A DNA stretch of 64,000 bases from Rhodoferax fermentans (GTDB lineage Bacteria > Pseudomonadota > Gammaproteobacteria > Burkholderiales > Burkholderiaceae_C), in the NCBI RefSeq assembly GCF_002017865.1, contig NZ_MTJN01000002.1, positions 2,232,001 through 2,296,000 of the forward strand, written 5' to 3'. Shown here in pieces: positions 64,000 to 64,000 of the stretch (positions within the stretch are counted from its first letter, which is position 1; each line of letters begins with the position of its first letter). The notes beneath the pieces are model-generated. The model made no database searches. It saw only the letters and a list, made by a program, of their open reading frames with translations, and was not told the DNA's origin. The position numbers were made by a program, and so were the translations under genes.

Positions 64000-64000
64000 A

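Noticed and set aside
1..64000. tRNA or rRNA genes
   Set aside because: No stretch with a T-loop and acceptor pairing, or with conserved rRNA sequence, was recognised on either strand.

Overview
The window is GC-rich DNA that reads as the chromosome of a betaproteobacterium in the Burkholderiales, most likely a Comamonadaceae member close to Rhodoferax. Evidence for this is a complete system I cytochrome c maturation operon, a Min system, the mnmG-rsmG-parA-parB neighbourhood with parS sites, an RquA-type rhodoquinone biosynthesis gene, and the typical gene styles (ATGA overlaps, GTG starts). No rRNA, tRNA, CRISPR array or transposase was recognised. The exact species cannot be fixed from the sequence alone.

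Layout. 1-5.1 kb: the 3' end of ycaO, a copper module (copZ and a Crp/Fnr-type regulator divergent from copA), and a small flaG operon behind a near-consensus sigma-28 promoter. 5.2-7.1 kb: minCDE on the minus strand. 7.25-8.7 kb: an AT-rich tandem duplication carrying DnaA-box-like 9-mers and a decayed second copy of the ccmI 3' end. 8.2-18.2 kb, minus strand: ccmABCDEFGHI, preceded by rquA and a beta-type glutathione S-transferase, then a PPi-type phosphofructokinase. 18.4-25.3 kb, plus strand: mnmG, rsmG, a LysE-type exporter, parA, a small hydrolase, parB and a membrane-anchored methyltransferase, with four parS or parS-like sites. 25.3-29 kb: two consecutive TerC/universal-stress cassettes, one of them fused into a single ORF, and an NhaR-like regulator. 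29.1-34.7 kb: a SorC-type regulator divergent from an operon of a fused class II aldolase/short-chain dehydrogenase, mtnK and mtnA. This looks like a dihydroxyacetone-phosphate shunt for 5-methylthioribose or 5-deoxyribose.

34.9-61.6 kb alternates transporters and enzymes (TauE/SafE exporter, glutaredoxin, FAD-linked D-lactate dehydrogenase, cobalamin adenosyltransferase, RND pump, yhiI-rbbA-yhhJ exporter) with five large sensory proteins built on GGDEF or GGDEF-EAL modules, so c-di-GMP signalling is over-represented here. The end holds a CodA-type deaminase and the 3' part of an NAD-malic enzyme.

A family of about eleven short palindromic repeats (core AGCCCTT, 6-8 nt loop, AAGGGCT) sits in intergenic gaps throughout, some copies acting as apparent terminators. 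One copy lies inside the coding sequence of rbbA. The points most worth follow-up are the aldolase/dehydrogenase salvage operon, the duplicated DnaA-box region, the hemerythrin-PAS-GGDEF-EAL-CZB protein, the TerC-Usp fusion with a preserved internal ribosome binding site, and the repeat family.
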